A DNA stretch of 64,000 bases, taken from the NCBI GenBank assembly GCA_050303415.1, contig JBNLBS010000012.1:44758-108757 (forward strand). Reading direction: 5' to 3'. The translations under genes were made by a program, and so were the position numbers. Positions 19,101 through 28,673 of the stretch are shown here, one piece after another; within the stretch, counting starts at the first letter, position 1, and every line of letters starts with the position of its first letter. Source of the DNA: JBNLBS01 sp050303415. GTDB lineage: Bacteria; Pseudomonadota; Gammaproteobacteria; Methylococcales; Methylomonadaceae. The notes beneath the pieces are model-generated. The model made no database searches. It worked only from the letters and a program-made list of their open reading frames with translations, and was not told where the DNA came from.

Positions 19101-22100
19101 TTCATTAAAAGAAGGCTCTCCTTTAAGCTGATTGCGCAGTACCAGCGTATTGACAAAAAAACCGATCAGGTTTTCCGTTGCCTGATGCTCCCGATTAGCC
19201 ACCGGTGTTCCAACCGCAATATCAGACTGTCCGCTATAGCGCGCAAGGAATAGCTGAAACCCGGCCAATAACAGGGTAAAAACAGAACACTGCTCCCGCT
19301 CCGCCAGTTGTTTTACCCTTTCGGTCAACCCGTCGTCCAATGTAAATGACTCAGTTGCCGCAGTAGGCGAAGCAATGTCTTCACGAGCAAAATCAGGATG
19401 TAAATTTAATGCCGGCGGCATATCGGCTAATTGTTGACGCCAGTAGGCCAACAGTTGATTCGTTTTTTCTTCGGTCAAATATTTTCTCTGCCACAGCGCA
19501 TAATCAACATATTGCACCGGCAAATCAGGCAAAATTAAATCAGATTGATATAAAGCCAACAATTCGTTAATAAATACCTGTTGCGACCAACCATCAGACA
19601 AAATATGATGATTATTAATCACTAGCAGTGACTGTTGTTGCTTCAATTTTATCAACTGCACCCGAATCAACGGAAACTGATCCAGCTTAAATGAAAACCC
19701 GGCCTCTTGCGCCAGTAACCGATCGATGGCCTGTTGTTGATCATCGGAACTCATCGACTGCCAATCCAGTTGTTGCATAACCAGTTGTGCATTTTCAATG
19801 ATAATCTGCACAGGCTGCGATTTTTCCAGCACAAAAAACGTTCTTAATGCACTGTGCCGTTGAATAATTTGATTCAGGCAAGTCTGCAACTTATCAACAT
19901 CCAGAGCGCCGGTAATTTTTAATGCCGATAACATGTTATAAGCATGACTGTCAGGATACAGCTGTTGTAAAAAATATAACCGTTCCTGAGCAAACGATAA
20001 GGGATAGCTTGCTTGCTTCGGTGCCGAAATCAAAGCCAGTTCCGTATCGTCGACACAATCTTCGATAGCCTTAGCCAATTTATATAATTGAGTATTCTGA
20101 AATATTTCACGAATGGGTAATTTAACCGCAAAGGCATGGTGAATCCGATTCACCAACTGCATTGCCAGCAGCGAATGTCCGCCTGACAAAAAGAAGTCAC
20201 TCTCTCTATAAATTTCAACGCCCAGTAACTCATGCCATATCTCAGCCAGTAGTCGTTCGGTGTCCGTTTCGGCAGCCTGGCTGAGTTGTTGATAAAAATC
20301 GACTGCTGATGGTGCAGGTAACGCCTTGGCATCAATTTTACCATTGGGGTTCAAGGGTAGCTCTTCCATCTGTATCAGAGCCGCAGGCACCATGTATTCA
20401 GGCAATACCGTTAATAATTGCTGACGCACGCAATCGCTATCCACCTGAGTGTCGGGCAGGACACTGAAATAAGCTAATAATTGTTTGCTCTGCCCGGCGG
20501 GTTGACTCACTTTGACATAACTTTGCTTAATCCCGGGCTGGGCATTTAATTCTGTTTCAATGGCTGAGAGTTCTATCCTGAAACCGCGTATTTTGACCTG
20601 ATGATCAACCCGTCCGATAAACTCAATTGCACCCTCAGCATTCCAGCGTACAATATCACCACTGCGATACATGCGCTCACCCGGCTTAACACTAAACGGA
20701 TCGGGCACAAATTTCTCAGCACTTTCCCCAGGCTGATTCAAATAGCCTGAAGCCAACCCTTCCCCGGCAATATACAGCTCTCCTGCCACGCCTGCCGGTA
20801 CTATATTTAAATGCTTATCCAGTACATATAGGCGTGTATTCGACAAAGCCGAACCGATAGGCACGGTTGCAGCCTTGACATGTAACGACTTTATATCAAA
20901 CCAAGTGGAAAAACTGGTGCTTTCTGTCGGTCCGTACACATGTAAAAAATGTTGCGGTTTGCCATACTCCAGCACTTTTTTAACCTGTTCGGGGTCTACC
21001 GCCTCCCCACCAAAGAGCAGATAATTCAGAGTGGAAAATGCGTTAGGCTGCTGTTGCACAATTTGATTGAACAACGCGGTGGTTAGAAACAAAATACTGA
21101 TGTTCTGACTTTGTAAAAAGCCAACAAAATCATCTACCGACAAACTCACATCCCTATCGGCTATGACCAGTCCTGCCCCATTCAGCAATGCCCCCCAAAT
21201 CTCGAACGTTGCAGCGTCAAAAGCCGTATTACTGACCTGAGCAATCCGGTCACCAGGCCTGATGTCGATATAATTACTGTTTAAAGCCAAACGATTGATG
21301 GCTGCATGCGAAATGTTTATGCCCTTGGGTATTCCTGTCGAACCCGAGGTATACATGGTGTAGGCTAAAGACTGAGGACAACAGCGCACAACCGGATCGG
21401 TGGTCAGCATTTCAGCAGTCGCCAGATTTTCCAGAATCAACAATCCCGTGCCGGTTAATTGCTCGGCATCTTTTTGCAGGCATTGCTGGCTTATGGTCAG
21501 CACCACCTTAGCGGACTGGAACATTAATGACAGTCTGGATAGAGGATATGCCAGATCAAGCGGTAAATAAGCGGCACCTGCCTTTAAAACCGCCAACATG
21601 CTGACCACCAAATCGCAACTACGCTGTAAATACAAGGCAACATAATCACCGGCTTGCAGCCCCTGAGCCATCAGCAAATGCGCCAGTTGATTAGCCTGCT
21701 GATCCAGTTGTTGATACGTCAGGCTTTTTGTATTATGAATAATGGCAAGATTATCAGGAGCCCTATTCACCTGTAACTTAAAATTCCGGATAACGGTATT
21801 CTGCCTGGGGTAGTCGCTGGCGCAATCATTCCAGTCATAAACGATCGCACGCCGTTCCTGATCGGATAGTAAGGAAACAGCCTGTATTTGAGTTTCGGGC
21901 TGTTTAATCACCGCCTGCAACAAGCGTTGATAACAGATCATCAGCTGTTGAATACTGTCGCCTTTAAACTGGTCGGTATCGTATTCCATCAGACAGCTTA
22001 AGCCATTATCTACAGCCTGTACCGACAGGGTTAAATCAAACTTGGCAGTCGTTCTTGGTGCAGCTATAAAATCCAATTGTAACCCGGCCAAAGAGGATGT

Positions 22101-23303
22101 GTTGGAGCCGGCTGCATTGGCATAGGTGAACATGACCTGATACAGAGGACTGAAACTTTCATTACGCTCCGGTTTAACCGTTTCTACAATTTTTTCAAAC
22201 GGAAATTGTTGATGTGAGGTTACTTGCAGGAAAGACTGCTGAGAGAGCTGCAAGAATTCGGCAAAACTCAGTTTCGGATCATATTCGAATTTAACCGGCA
22301 GACTGTTAACAAAAAATCCAATCAGGTTTTCCAGCTCTTTATATTGCCGACCGGCTAACGGCGTACCGATCAGTAACTTGTCCTGTCCGGAAAAACGAGC
22401 CAGCAGCAAAGCAAAAGCCGAAAATAATACTGCAAACTCAGAGACCTGCTGTTGTCTGGATAAACGCTGTACACCCTGTTGATAGAAGCAATCAAGCTGA
22501 ACTTCGTACAAGGCTCCATTATGCCGGGCAGTTTTAGGACGAATAAAATCCAATGGTAAATCAAGGAAATAAGGCACATCCTGCAAATAAGCCTGCCAGA
22601 AGGAAATATGCTCTTGATTTTCAGTCAAGCTAAACTGCTGCTGTTGCCAGCAGGCATAATCGGCATATTGGATAGGCAGTTCCGCCAACTGCGCCGGCTT
22701 GTGTTCAGCCTCAGCCTGATACAAGGCGGCGAAATCGCGCATAAATACATCAACCGACCAGCCATCACTGATGATATGATGCACACAACTGGCCAGTATA
22801 TGTTCATTGCTATTCAAGCGTAACAAGCGTAGCTGAAACAAGGGACCCTGCTCCAGGTCAAAATGCGTATCGGCAACCGCTTGCAATATTTGCTGGCAAG
22901 CCGCGTCTTGATGTTCAATATCGGATAAATCATCCAGCCCGAGTTTAAACTCATCGGCCGGCAAAATCCGCTGAAACGTGCCTTCATCCGTTTGATAAAA
23001 TTGCGTTCTTAAGACTTCATGGCGCGCTATCAACAAGGCAAACGCTTTTTCCATAGCGGTAATATCTAACCGCCCATGCATATGTAAAAAAACCGGCAAA
23101 TTGTACAGACTATTGCTACCGGTATAGCGCTGCAAAAACCATAAACGTTGCTGGGCAAAAGCCATCGGCACCGGTAGATTTTTATCCCGGGGCGAAATAG
23201 TCAATGTCTGCCCGGTAGCGGCTTTTTTTGCGGCCAGTTTTTTTAACAGTAATGCCTTTTGCTCCGCTGACAGCTGCGCTAATTTCTGCTGTAGATCACC
23301 CAT
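16131..23303 (-). CDS. Nonribosomal peptide synthetase, C-A-T-C-A-T-TE (modules 4 and 5)
   Basis: 2390 residues. C domain 1 has HHIISDG near 173; A domain 1 has SGSTGIPKG near 654 and a substrate pocket read as D-A-F-F-L-G-V-S-F-K, which suggests an aliphatic residue (Val/Ile-like). T domain 1 carries GGHSLLAM (Ser near 1041). C domain 2 has HHILSDG near 1232; A domain 2 has SGSTGRPKG near 1702 and pocket D-L-Y-N-N-A-L-T-Y-K, a pattern linked to Ala. T domain 2 has GGHSL near 2084. The terminal thioesterase has GYSFGG near 2218, and its His is probably in NGQHESMM, so it should release or cyclise the peptide. Both C domains look like LCL type. The charged helical N-terminus (MGDLQQKLAQLSAEQK) looks like a docking segment that receives the preceding synthetase, which ends 12 bases upstream. 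Confidence 0.97.
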   Translation of the reverse strand: MGDLQQKLAQLSAEQKALLLKKLAAKKAATGQTLTISPRDKNLPVPMAFAQQRLWFLQRYTGSNSLYNLPVFLHMHGRLDITAMEKAFALLIARHEVLRTQFYQTDEGTFQRILPADEFKLGLDDLSDIEHQDAACQQILQAVADTHFDLEQGPLFQLRLLRLNSNEHILASCVHHIISDGWSVDVFMRDFAALYQAEAEHKPAQLAELPIQYADYACWQQQQFSLTENQEHISFWQAYLQDVPYFLDLPLDFIRPKTARHNGALYEVQLDCFYQQGVQRLSRQQQVSEFAVLFSAFALLLARFSGQDKLLIGTPLAGRQYKELENLIGFFVNSLPVKFEYDPKLSFAEFLQLSQQSFLQVTSHQQFPFEKIVETVKPERNESFSPLYQVMFTYANAAGSNTSSLAGLQLDFIAAPRTTAKFDLTLSVQAVDNGLSCLMEYDTDQFKGDSIQQLMICYQRLLQAVIKQPETQIQAVSLLSDQERRAIVYDWNDCASDYPRQNTVIRNFKLQVNRAPDNLAIIHNTKSLTYQQLDQQANQLAHLLMAQGLQAGDYVALYLQRSCDLVVSMLAVLKAGAAYLPLDLAYPLSRLSLMFQSAKVVLTISQQCLQKDAEQLTGTGLLILENLATAEMLTTDPVVRCCPQSLAYTMYTSGSTGIPKGINISHAAINRLALNSNYIDIRPGDRIAQVSNTAFDAATFEIWGALLNGAGLVIADRDVSLSVDDFVGFLQSQNISILFLTTALFNQIVQQQPNAFSTLNYLLFGGEAVDPEQVKKVLEYGKPQHFLHVYGPTESTSFSTWFDIKSLHVKAATVPIGSALSNTRLYVLDKHLNIVPAGVAGELYIAGEGLASGYLNQPGESAEKFVPDPFSVKPGERMYRSGDIVRWNAEGAIEFIGRVDHQVKIRGFRIELSAIETELNAQPGIKQSYVKVSQPAGQSKQLLAYFSVLPDTQVDSDCVRQQLLTVLPEYMVPAALIQMEELPLNPNGKIDAKALPAPSAVDFYQQLSQAAETDTERLLAEIWHELLGVEIYRESDFFLSGGHSLLAMQLVNRIHHAFAVKLPIREIFQNTQLYKLAKAIEDCVDDTELALISAPKQASYPLSFAQERLYFLQQLYPDSHAYNMLSALKITGALDVDKLQTCLNQIIQRHSALRTFFVLEKSQPVQIIIENAQLVMQQLDWQSMSSDDQQQAIDRLLAQEAGFSFKLDQFPLIRVQLIKLKQQQSLLVINNHHILSDGWSQQVFINELLALYQSDLILPDLPVQYVDYALWQRKYLTEEKTNQLLAYWRQQLADMPPALNLHPDFAREDIASPTAATESFTLDDGLTERVKQLAEREQCSVFTLLLAGFQLFLARYSGQSDIAVGTPVANREHQATENLIGFFVNTLVLRNQLKGEPSFNEYLCQVKNTVLDAFTHQQLAFEKLVEALQPERDLAGTPFFQVMFIYHNTAGQQLELSGLEIEPIPMASKEAKFDLTLAMHESEGKVQAVFEYNADLFKPESIQMMAASFSHYLAQLVKQPETSICSLSILPDAQYQKVVYDWNRCSDPMPEKQCLHDLFQLSVKRVPEHIAVEHRGKQLSYQQLNDQADQLAAFLTTRGAGPEVMIGLCLKRSPTLIVAMLAILKTGAAYVPLDPDYPSARLESTLQDANVLMLLTESDLAETHASLQRITKVLLDKPLPQVQGRNNVKVRPDNLAYILYTSGSTGRPKGVAITHASAVTMINWAQRVYSSEQLSRVLAGTSVCFDLSVYEIFLTLASGGTIVLLRNVIELAECSENTPSLINTVPSAAEELLRADAIPESVKTVNLAGEPLATELVNKLYAKDHIEQVFDLYGPSEDTTYSTYTLRQADIAPTIGRPISHTQAYVLDSYMQPVPISVPGELYLGGLGLARGYHDRPALTAEKFVPDPFSQQLGARLYKTGDLVNYNHNGELVYRGRLDHQVKVRGFRIELGEVEALFSSQPEVDECLVLTLGQAASSDRKLVAYIKSPGLEQATNLQDSLYKLARQQLPGFMVPAAIVILDHFPLTPNGKVDRKALPDPELKARKTTDLKPQGFVQNTLAGIWRELLELEHLPSVDDDFFDLGGHSLLVLDLMTQIKVALGKTLPLAAIFQAPTISALSRQLDADNQQTEWTPLVEIQSKGSQPPVFCIHPVGGHVICYNDLAKALGDDQPVYGLKAPGMEVNQPIFTQLPEMAAYYLDVIKSRQKTGPYRLLGYSFGGLVAYEIARLLEIKGEKIEFIGLLDTAHPALTEVNAAKTDDAELLVSLFPDLGYTAEQLRLLSPAEQLQKVFAKAKEAGLVPRAMDDKAIERYFTVCRSNLKMSYQPEPVRTPVCLIRAKDGSRRITDDDFLGWQQLDELKIDLHWVNGQHESMMETDNAEQIAQIVNVRG

Positions 23304-23314
23304 ACATAACCGAC

Positions 23315-26300
23315 CTATAAAAGTGCATCCAGCTCGTCATCGGATAAATCCGCCAGTTCATTCAAGAGTTCATCCTGATTGATCGCATCCAACGCAGCCT
23401 GTTGAGCCTGAGAAATCCAATCTGCCTGTTGTTTGATCGTCGGACTTTCAAAGATAACCCGCATCGGCATATCGACGGCAAATGTCTGTTTAACACGACT
23501 GGCAATCTGGGTTGCATTGAGGGAATGCCCGCCCAGATCAAAAAAACTTTGTTCGGTGCCTATTTCGGTGCACTCTAGTACCTCCCGCCAGATGTCCAAA
23601 ACAGCCTGCTCGAGTTGATTGTCCGGTTGGGTTAAATCTACCCCTGATATCTTGTCGGCCGAGATGACTTTAGGCAAAGCCAGTCGATTAACTTTACCAC
23701 TGGGTGTCAGCGGAAGCTGATCCAACTGCATCCAGAATTGCGGCAGCATATAGTGCGGCAGGCGTTCGGCCAGATAATCTCTTATGGCCAGATTATCAAG
23801 TTCGGCGTTATGACTGACAAAATAAGCGATTAATACTTTATCACCGGTTTCACCGTCGGCGGTTATAACAATGGTTTCCTTGACCAAAGGATGGGCATTC
23901 AGGGTCATCTCGATCTCCCCCAGATCGATGCGAAAACCGCGGACTTTAACCTGATGATCGCTACGCCCGATAAAGACAAAACCCTGGTCATGGCTAAAAC
24001 GCACTCGATCGCCGGTTTTATAGAGCCGTGCTCCCGGTGTCGCTGAAAAAGGGTCGGGTAAAAATTTTTCAGCCGTTTTCTGCTTATCGTTTAAATAGCC
24101 GACCCCAACCCCGAACCCACCGATACACAATTCACCCGGCACCCCGGACGGTAACGGATTGAGACCGTCATCCAGTACATACAGGTCGACATTATCTATC
24201 GCCCTTCCCAAGGGCACATGCCGGGTTAAATAATCATCCACCTGAGTGATATTAAAATACATGCAGACATCGGTACATTCGGTGGGACCATAGGTATTGG
24301 CAATCAGGGTACGTTGCCCGGCATAATCCAGCCAAGGCTGCATTCGACCCAGGACTATGGGTTCGCCACCCAAAAAAACATAGCGTAATGACGCCAAACC
24401 TTCTGTCTGATCCGCAACGACATCGGTCAACGGATAAAAGGCACTGGGCGTGGTATTAATCCAGCCTATTTGATATTGCTCGATTAATTGCACCAGTAGG
24501 GCAGGATCATATTCCTGCTGCGGATATAAATGCAGGGTGCCGCCAAAAACCAGCGGCGCAAAGAAATTCTTTTGGGTTAAATCAAAACTTACCGAGGTAC
24601 AGAGTAAGGTCGAATGCGCCTCCTGCAGCTTATATTCGGGGATAAACCAGTTTAGCACCAGGTTTGCAAAACTTTTGTGCTGGACGCCTGCGCCCTTTGG
24701 AATACCGGTGGAGCCCGACGTAAAAATCATATAAATCAATTGTTCACCGCTCAGCTCCGGCAGGTCAACCGGTAAAGGCGGCGCTGAAGCCAGGTCCTCC
24801 AGGTAATGAACGGTCAGTTCATTATTGCCCGATAAATCGCGTACGGTAGGAGTTAAGTGCTGCTGTATAACCAGCTGGCTTAATTCAGCGGCACTGACCA
24901 TCAGTTTTAACCGTTCTGCCGGATAAACCGGATCCATCGGCACATAAGCCGCCCCCGCCTTGATAATGGCAAACATCGCCAGGATCAGATCCACACCGCG
25001 TTCAACACATAACCCCACCAGCTGGCCGGGCTTAAGTCCCCTTTTTATCAGTTGTTGAGCCAATTGATCTGACTGACTTGCCAGCTGCCTATAGGTCAGG
25101 CTGCGTTGGTTACACTCAATAGCTATGGCATCCGGGGTATGCAAAACCTGTTTGCTGATCGTCGCCATTATATTGCTTTCAACCTGCTCCGTTTGCCGGC
25201 GTTTATTCCAGGACGAAATCATTGTCTGGTATTGCTGCGTATCCATCAAAGGAATGGCTCCCAGAGCCGACTCCGGTCTGACGGCAATCTGCCGGCACAG
25301 AGTAAGATAGTGATCGGCCATATTTTCCACGGTTTCGCGCTTGAACAGATCGCTGCACCAGGAAAATTCGAGGCTGATGTTTTCGCCGGTGTCGACAGCC
25401 ATTAACGCCAGATCAAACTGGGCATTGTTTCTTTCCAACTGCAGTTGACTGATCCGGACTTCAGCCAATCGAAGTTCTTGTTCCGGGGCGTTTTGAAAAC
25501 TAAACAGGGTTTGAATTAACGGCGAATAGCTTAAGCTGCGCTCAGGCCTCAGGCTGTCAATCAACTGTTCAAATGGACAGTCCTGATGTTCCAAGGCTGC
25601 TAGCGATACGCGTTTAATTTGTTGCAATAGTTCTGTAAAACCCGTCTGAGCATCCAGTTCCGCTCTTATTACCAGCGTATTGGCAAAGAAACCGATCAGA
25701 GCTTCAAGCTCATGTTGATTGCGGTTGGCCACCGGCGTACCGACCACCAGATCATGCTCGCCGCTATAACGATGCAGCAGAACAAAATAGACTGCCAGCA
25801 ACACCATATTCAAGGTTGCGCCTTGTTGATTGGCGAGTAATTTCAGTGCTGCAGTCGTTTTATCATCACAGCATTTCAGTAATGTAGCACCGTTAAAACT
25901 TTGTTCTGTAGGCCGGGGGTAATCGGTGGGCAAGTTTAATAAGGGCGGAATTCCATCCAGCTGTTGGCGCCAATAATCAATCTGTGCCTGTTTGGTATCA
26001 CCTTCAAACCATTCTCTTTGCCAGATTGCAAAGTCTCCATATTGAATTTCTAGTTCAGCTAACTCCCCTGGCTGACCATGCTGGGCGGATTGATAAAGGG
26101 CGGTTAATTCCTTAACAAACACCCCCATAGACCAGCCGTCGGAAATAATATGATGCACGACGGACAACAGGACATAGTCCTGCGCCGATAACTGCACTAA
26201 TTGCAATTTGATTAACGGACCGGTCTGAAGATTAAACACATGACCGGACAACTGCTCGGCAAGCTCCCGGCAATACTGCAGTTGTGTGTCTAACGAAGCC

Positions 26301-26602
26301 TTTGGTGCGGCCAGATGTTCCAGGGTACAGTTAATACCCGGGTGCACCCATTGACTGGGCTCGCCCTGATAAGGTGCAAAAGTGGTACGCAATACTTCAT
26401 GACGTTGAATAATATTTGCTAATGCCGTTTCCAGTGATGCGATGTCCAAGTCCCCGGTTAATCGTAACGCACCGGTAATATTATAGGCCGTACTTTCAGG
26501 CTGCATTTGTTGAAACAGCCACAAGCGCTGTTGGGCAAAAGACAGTGGAAAATAAAAAATTTCATCATCTTCACTTTGTGCGTTATTGATCATATCAAGC
26601 AC
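23315..26602 (-). CDS. Nonribosomal peptide synthetase, C-A-T (module 3)
   Basis: 1095 residues. C domain (HHIISDG near 150, LCL-like), A domain (SGSTGIPKG near 630; unusual core FDLTQKNFF) and T domain (GGHSLNAT, Ser near 1025). The pocket reads D-L-K-N-F-G-T-D-V-K. It resembles a code I associate from memory with homoserine (D-L-K-N-F-G-S-D-V-K), so the assignment is tentative. The acidic, Leu-rich C-terminus (LADLSDDELDALL) looks like a donor docking peptide for the next synthetase. The start is a GTG at 26602, 3 bases after the carbamoyltransferase stop; an ATG at 26593 is a possible alternative. The carbamoyltransferase immediately upstream would fit a hydroxylated residue added by this module. 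Confidence 0.95.
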   Translation of the reverse strand: MLDMINNAQSEDDEIFYFPLSFAQQRLWLFQQMQPESTAYNITGALRLTGDLDIASLETALANIIQRHEVLRTTFAPYQGEPSQWVHPGINCTLEHLAAPKASLDTQLQYCRELAEQLSGHVFNLQTGPLIKLQLVQLSAQDYVLLSVVHHIISDGWSMGVFVKELTALYQSAQHGQPGELAELEIQYGDFAIWQREWFEGDTKQAQIDYWRQQLDGIPPLLNLPTDYPRPTEQSFNGATLLKCCDDKTTAALKLLANQQGATLNMVLLAVYFVLLHRYSGEHDLVVGTPVANRNQHELEALIGFFANTLVIRAELDAQTGFTELLQQIKRVSLAALEHQDCPFEQLIDSLRPERSLSYSPLIQTLFSFQNAPEQELRLAEVRISQLQLERNNAQFDLALMAVDTGENISLEFSWCSDLFKRETVENMADHYLTLCRQIAVRPESALGAIPLMDTQQYQTMISSWNKRRQTEQVESNIMATISKQVLHTPDAIAIECNQRSLTYRQLASQSDQLAQQLIKRGLKPGQLVGLCVERGVDLILAMFAIIKAGAAYVPMDPVYPAERLKLMVSAAELSQLVIQQHLTPTVRDLSGNNELTVHYLEDLASAPPLPVDLPELSGEQLIYMIFTSGSTGIPKGAGVQHKSFANLVLNWFIPEYKLQEAHSTLLCTSVSFDLTQKNFFAPLVFGGTLHLYPQQEYDPALLVQLIEQYQIGWINTTPSAFYPLTDVVADQTEGLASLRYVFLGGEPIVLGRMQPWLDYAGQRTLIANTYGPTECTDVCMYFNITQVDDYLTRHVPLGRAIDNVDLYVLDDGLNPLPSGVPGELCIGGFGVGVGYLNDKQKTAEKFLPDPFSATPGARLYKTGDRVRFSHDQGFVFIGRSDHQVKVRGFRIDLGEIEMTLNAHPLVKETIVITADGETGDKVLIAYFVSHNAELDNLAIRDYLAERLPHYMLPQFWMQLDQLPLTPSGKVNRLALPKVISADKISGVDLTQPDNQLEQAVLDIWREVLECTEIGTEQSFFDLGGHSLNATQIASRVKQTFAVDMPMRVIFESPTIKQQADWISQAQQAALDAINQDELLNELADLSDDELDALL

Positions 26603-26605
26603 CGG

Positions 26606-28609
26606 TTAAAGCATGATAGCGGGTTTTAATATGACAAAACGGGATGACCAAAGCTCAGTCAGTTCATCGGTTAACGCTTTGATACAATCGGAAGAAATAT
26701 TTAGCCGGTCGATTATATCTGCCAGTGTCTGCTTGCCGTCCGACATTTGAAGCACCCTGCCGGTCTGAGCGGAAACCGGTTGGCGGCTGCCGCCATCGTA
26801 ATTCCATTCAATATAGCTTTGTAACATTCTGTGCTCATGGTCTCGATAACAATCCTCCTGAATCAACCTGACTGCTTTGGGAATTTCCAATATCAGCGTG
26901 CTTAGGCTTTGCGCGGCCCAGTCTTTTTTAGTTAATAAATAGTCTCCCACCACCAGATAATCCAAACCTGAGGTTAAAAAACAGACCACTGCATCATGCG
27001 CACTATCAACGATGGGCTCGGCATGGTTGTTGAATGATGTATTTAGTACGATGGGCACACCGGTTTTTGCTCTGAAGGCATCAATCAAGTGCCAGTACTG
27101 GGGATTGCTGTCTTTATTAACCGTCTGCAAACGCGCACTGCCATCAATATGAGTAATGGCAGCCAGCGTTGCCCGATGCTCTTGCCGGACCGGCAACACA
27201 CTGGACATAAACGGAAAGTTATTTTCTGAACCCGGCAATTCAAAAAAATCCTCCACATACTCTTCCAATACGGAGGGTGCGAACGGACGGTAACTTTCCC
27301 GCATTTTAATCATGGCATTAATGGTTTCCTTGTGCGAACCGATACGCGGATCGGCAATGATACTGCGGTTACCCAGAGCTCTGGGGCCATATTCGGAACG
27401 CCCCTGCACCCAGCCCAGTACCTTACCATCTATCATTAAATCACTTACCCTGTCAGCCGTATTATCCATTCGTTCGATATCGGCAAAGGCCTGCCATTGT
27501 GCCAGGGTTTGGGCCAAGACATCACCGGTTAAAGTGTCTGTGCCCCAGTAGGCATGTTCGACACGTTTAAAGGGTAAATCAGGATTACTTTGATGTGCCG
27601 CATATATGGCCGCACCAAAGGCACAACCGGAGTCGGCCGCAAAAGACGGCGCAAAAACCTGTTCAAATAAACCCGATTGCATGATCTTGCCGTTCATGCT
27701 GCTGTTTTGCCCGACACCACCCGCTATCGCAAGACATTGATGGCCGGTCTGCCGTTGAAAATGCTGCAGCATATGCATGACAATATTTTCCAGGGCCACC
27801 TGTAATGCAGCCGCAATATCTTTATGAATCTGTTCGAAAGGCTGATCTTTTTGCCTTGGCGTCAGGTCCTCATATAAAGAAACGATGCGTTCCCTATGCA
27901 GGGTGTAATCGCCATTCGGCAATAAAGTGTAAAAACCGGAAAACTTGTCGGCAAAACGCTCGGCATTACCGTACGGAGCCAACCCCATCACCTTGTATTC
28001 ATCAAAAATCTGGTAGCCCAGAAAGCGAATGACATCCAGATAAAAGAATCCCAACGATTGCTCCACCGGTTTGGTCATCAGAGTCGTAAAATCATTACCC
28101 CGGACATCGACGACGGTGGTGGAAACATTATCTCCCGAGCCGTCAACCGTTAACACCAGACTTTGGTCAAAACCGGACATATAATAGGCTGTAGCGGCGT
28201 GAGCCAGATGATGGTTGACAAAAGTGAAGATATCTCTGGGTAAATCAATATCAAACTCACGTTTAAACAGATATTGATACATAGCCCGGCCATCGGCTAC
28301 TTCAGCCATTTCCGGTTTGACCAGCCGTAATTGTTTTAACGATTCATCCAGAAACGGTTCGCTGACATAGATGGCAATTTGATCCAGTTGATGTAGCTCC
28401 AATTGGGCCTGATTAAGACAAAATTCAACCGATTTATGCCAGATTTTGTTGGTGTGTTTTATGCGGTTTAGCCGTTCTTCCTCAATTCCGGCGACCACCT
28501 CACCATCCCGTATCAGAACGGCCGCAGCATCATGCAGCAAATCAGTGCCGAAATCAAAATATGACTCATAAACCGGGTCAAACCCGCCAGCTAAACCTAA
28601 AATATTCAC
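26606..28609 (-). CDS. O-carbamoyltransferase (NodU/CmcH/TobZ family) with C-terminal extension
   Basis: 667 residues. The family transfers a carbamoyl group from carbamoyl phosphate, via carbamoyl-AMP, to a hydroxyl of a metabolite. Visible are LLHDAAAVLI near 25, the metal-binding HHLAHAATAYY block near 131, VDGSGDN, and GPRALGNRSI near 406 of the YrdC-like half. About 90-100 residues after position 570 extend beyond the usual family length and carry an LQMSDGKQTLADIIDRL-type helical segment resembling a PqqD-like or winged-helix add-on; that reading is uncertain. GTG start with AAGGA 7 bases upstream. It lies between synthetase genes for modules 2 and 3 and is probably a tailoring enzyme acting on Thr or homoserine of the peptide. 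Confidence 0.93.
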   Translation of the reverse strand: MNILGLAGGFDPVYESYFDFGTDLLHDAAAVLIRDGEVVAGIEEERLNRIKHTNKIWHKSVEFCLNQAQLELHQLDQIAIYVSEPFLDESLKQLRLVKPEMAEVADGRAMYQYLFKREFDIDLPRDIFTFVNHHLAHAATAYYMSGFDQSLVLTVDGSGDNVSTTVVDVRGNDFTTLMTKPVEQSLGFFYLDVIRFLGYQIFDEYKVMGLAPYGNAERFADKFSGFYTLLPNGDYTLHRERIVSLYEDLTPRQKDQPFEQIHKDIAAALQVALENIVMHMLQHFQRQTGHQCLAIAGGVGQNSSMNGKIMQSGLFEQVFAPSFAADSGCAFGAAIYAAHQSNPDLPFKRVEHAYWGTDTLTGDVLAQTLAQWQAFADIERMDNTADRVSDLMIDGKVLGWVQGRSEYGPRALGNRSIIADPRIGSHKETINAMIKMRESYRPFAPSVLEEYVEDFFELPGSENNFPFMSSVLPVRQEHRATLAAITHIDGSARLQTVNKDSNPQYWHLIDAFRAKTGVPIVLNTSFNNHAEPIVDSAHDAVVCFLTSGLDYLVVGDYLLTKKDWAAQSLSTLILEIPKAVRLIQEDCYRDHEHRMLQSYIEWNYDGGSRQPVSAQTGRVLQMSDGKQTLADIIDRLNISSDCIKALTDELTELWSSRFVILKPAIML

Positions 28610-28673
28610 TATCAGTCCTTAATTGTTGTTATTTTTAACCATTCAGCCTCAAAGGCCACCCTATTTTTTCTTT

